From Vibrio aerogenes (GTDB lineage: Bacteria > Pseudomonadota > Gammaproteobacteria > Enterobacterales > Vibrionaceae): a stretch of DNA of 64,000 nt. The stretch's first letter is position 1. Each line of letters starts with the position of its first letter. This document shows, in pieces, positions 62,425 through 64,000 of this stretch. The position numbers were made by a program, and so were the translations under genes. The DNA is taken from assembly GCF_024346755.1 (NCBI RefSeq), contig NZ_AP024862.1, forward strand, positions 310,001 to 374,000, in the 5' to 3' direction. The notes under the pieces were generated by a model. That model was given only the letters and a program-made list of their open reading frames with translations, was not told where the DNA came from and did no database searches.

Positions 62425-62859
62425 TTGAAGTCTTTGTTAGCCCTGCTCGGTGTATTACTGTTGGTTTTAAGTGGTTTCTTAATCTACAAAGGTTATGAAG
62501 AATATACGAACCCTAAACAGGTTTATGGAAACTGGCTGGAAATTAAAGTACTGGGTGATCGCCGGGACGTCATCAGGTTTGATAAACGGGGGGTTTACCG
62601 TAATCATCACCTGATTACAACGAAGTTTGAGTATGATGGAAAAACCATCCGTTTTAAAACCGGAGGTTCAGAAACTATTTATGAACTGAGTGGTACGGAG
62701 AATTCACCGCAATTAAAAAGGGTGGAGCCTGCTCAGCCAATTCAAACCCTGATTAAGGAGGGATATGAACACACGCTGAACAAGCCCAGTGCGCTCAGAA
62801 TGGTACCCCGCCGGACGCCGTTTGGCTCCGGCGACAATGATGATAAGTCAGGAGAGTAA
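62425..62859 (+). CDS. DUF2850 family protein
   Basis: 144 residues from a TTG start with AGGGAG before it. One N-terminal membrane anchor (LLALLGVLLLVLSGFLIYKG) and a periplasmic domain with the DUF2850 pattern YGNWLEIKVLGDRRDVIRFDKRGVYRNHHLITTKFEYDG. It is a vibrio-specific small membrane-anchored family of unknown function. Confidence 0.82.
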   Translation: MKSLLALLGVLLLVLSGFLIYKGYEEYTNPKQVYGNWLEIKVLGDRRDVIRFDKRGVYRNHHLITTKFEYDGKTIRFKTGGSETIYELSGTENSPQLKRVEPAQPIQTLIKEGYEHTLNKPSALRMVPRRTPFGSGDNDDKSGE

Positions 62860-62994
62860 GGCCGGACAGCGCTACCGGTTCCTTATTCGACCTGACTCAT
62901 CAGGTTTTGCCCGCCGCCCTCACGTCTTACCTTACTGGTGATCATGATTCTTTTTTGTTAACTTTGCGTTTTATTTTAACTTTTTTGCGTTTTT

Positions 62995-64000
62995 ATGGAT
63001 AAATGGCTCACTGAAATCCAGGCATTACCTGTGTGGAAAAACTGGGACAATAGTATTGTCCTGATTACATTCGCGAGTCTGGTACTCTGGATTAGCTGGC
63101 GATTGTTATACAGTCGTCTGTATATACTGACCGAGAAGACCCGGGTCGATTGGGATAACCTGTTGCTGCACGCCTTGCAGACGCCGGTCACTGTACTGAT
63201 TTGGTGCTGGCCGGCCAGTATTTCTGTTGGCTTGTTACTGGACGATATGGTTGAGAGTGAACTGAACTGGTTGCTGACCCTCAAGCAAATGTTGTTTATT
63301 CTCTGCTTTATCTGGGTTTTTCTGCGGCTGATACATAATATCGAACAGCATGTTCTATCGACAAAAAAACGTGATGAGACCACCGTTCAGGCCATAGCCA
63401 AAATTGCTCGTCTTGCTTTTATTCTGACGGGGTTATTATCTTTAATGCAAACCTTTGGCCTGAGTTTGTCCGGGCTGTTGACATTTGGTGGTGTTGGCGG
63501 GCTGGTCGTTGGTTTTGCGGCCAAAGATTTACTGTCGAACTTTTTCGGCGGGTTGATGATTTATTTTGACCGTCCGTTTAAAGTCGGAGACTGGATTCGT
63601 TCTCCGGATCGGAATATAGAAGGGACCGTTGAGCGGATTGGCTGGCGGATGACGATTATCCGGACCTTTGATAAGCGTCCTTTGTATGTGCCGAATGCTG
63701 TTTTCAGCCATATTGTGGTTGAGAACCCTTCGCGGATGCTGAACCGGAGAATCTATGAAACAATCGGGCTGCGCTACGATGATGCAGAAAAAGTTTCTCG
63801 GATTATTCAGGATGTGAAAACAATGCTGGAAACGCATCCGGATATTGATGCCAGCCAGACGCTGATCGTGAACTTCAACGCCTTTGGACCTTCCTCATTA
63901 GACTTCTTTATCTATACCTTCACGAAAACGGTGAACTGGATTAAATATCATGAGGTCAAACAAGATATTTTGTTACGGGTGATGACGATTATTCACCAGC
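62995..64000 (+). CDS. MscS-family mechanosensitive channel (partial)
   Basis: 335 residues are visible from the ATG at 62995 to the window end, with no stop. Four to five membrane helices precede the MscS pore motif GVGGLVVGFAAKDLLSNFFGG and the beta domain RPFKVGDWIRSPDRNIEGTVERIGWRMTIIRTFDKRPLYVPNAVF. This resembles the YnaI/YbdG size class more than small MscS. It releases ions under membrane tension. No ribosome binding site is obvious before this ATG. Confidence 0.9.
   Translation, partial: MDKWLTEIQALPVWKNWDNSIVLITFASLVLWISWRLLYSRLYILTEKTRVDWDNLLLHALQTPVTVLIWCWPASISVGLLLDDMVESELNWLLTLKQMLFILCFIWVFLRLIHNIEQHVLSTKKRDETTVQAIAKIARLAFILTGLLSLMQTFGLSLSGLLTFGGVGGLVVGFAAKDLLSNFFGGLMIYFDRPFKVGDWIRSPDRNIEGTVERIGWRMTIIRTFDKRPLYVPNAVFSHIVVENPSRMLNRRIYETIGLRYDDAEKVSRIIQDVKTMLETHPDIDASQTLIVNFNAFGPSSLDFFIYTFTKTVNWIKYHEVKQDILLRVMTIIHQ

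Overview
The window reads as chromosomal DNA of a Vibrio (Vibrionaceae). It holds a pel exopolysaccharide operon end, two Qrr-type quorum-sensing sRNAs with sigma-54 promoters, a CsrB-type sRNA with a GacA/VarA box, an integron attC site with Vibrio-type arms, the zwf-pgl-gnd order, and DUF2850, DUF406 and thermostable-hemolysin family genes. A pectate lyase and a rhamnogalacturonan lyase suggest contact with plant material. The species is not resolved. No rRNA, tRNA, transposase, integrase or CRISPR array was seen.

Layout. 1-1.75 kb: end of pelF, and pelG. 1.8-6.3 kb: a voltage-gated cation channel, a DUF2569 protein, a YciI protein, a frameshifted yjeH-type exporter and a divergent Lrp-type regulator. 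6.4-11.2 kb: a beta-barrel protein and a small PstS-like protein facing a hybrid sensor kinase, then dCMP deaminase. 11.3-16.4 kb: Gac box and csrB, OsmC/YhfA, AraC regulator, M14-like peptidase, DUF808 and pyrC. 16.6-25.6 kb: MOSC/ferredoxin-reductase fusion, an AraC-like protein without a clear HTH, an acyltransferase behind a FadR-type operator, a short-repeat exported protein, DUF406, TetR, a GGDEF/EAL protein and a DnaJ-related protein. 25.9-31.5 kb: a periplasmic binding protein, a permease-homocysteine methyltransferase operon with a MetJ-type box, an exported DUF4432 protein behind a LacI-type palindrome, a GNAT and a 54-residue protein. 31.9-35.6 kb: zwf-pgl-gnd (oxidative pentose phosphate entry). 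36-44.5 kb: an HD-GYP gene broken by an 8-bp duplication, pectate lyase, nupC, qrr copy A and rhamnogalacturonan lyase. 44.6-48 kb: LysR regulator facing kbl-tdh (threonine to glycine).

48-49.9 kb is an orphan gene-cassette segment: a D-2-hydroxyacid dehydrogenase, an attC site, a glyoxalase-fold protein and the start of a second attC, with no integrase nearby. 50-54.7 kb carries small accessory genes (GFA, TPR, a lipoprotein, DUF1203, Ada-like, CSD-DUF1294). 54.7-61.4 kb is the most interesting block. It is a tightly packed run of a thermostable-hemolysin/GNAT-like protein, an AMP-forming ligase, a heme-oxygenase-like di-iron oxidase, an exported TPR protein, a PmrA/QseB-type response regulator, its kinase and a short-chain dehydrogenase. 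A perfect PmrA-type box (CTTAAG-N5-CTTAAG) lies just ahead of the first gene. I read it as a self-regulated operon making or modifying an acyl-derived small molecule; the product is unknown. 61.8-64 kb: qrr copy B, DUF2850 and a partial MscS-family channel.

The window is also rich in slippage-prone or dispersed repeats. These are a G7 tract in yjeH, the 8-bp duplication in the HD-GYP gene, tandem repeats spanning the stop codons of two genes, and a dispersed imperfect-palindromic element in at least three places. One copy of that element supplies the 3' ends of two convergent genes.
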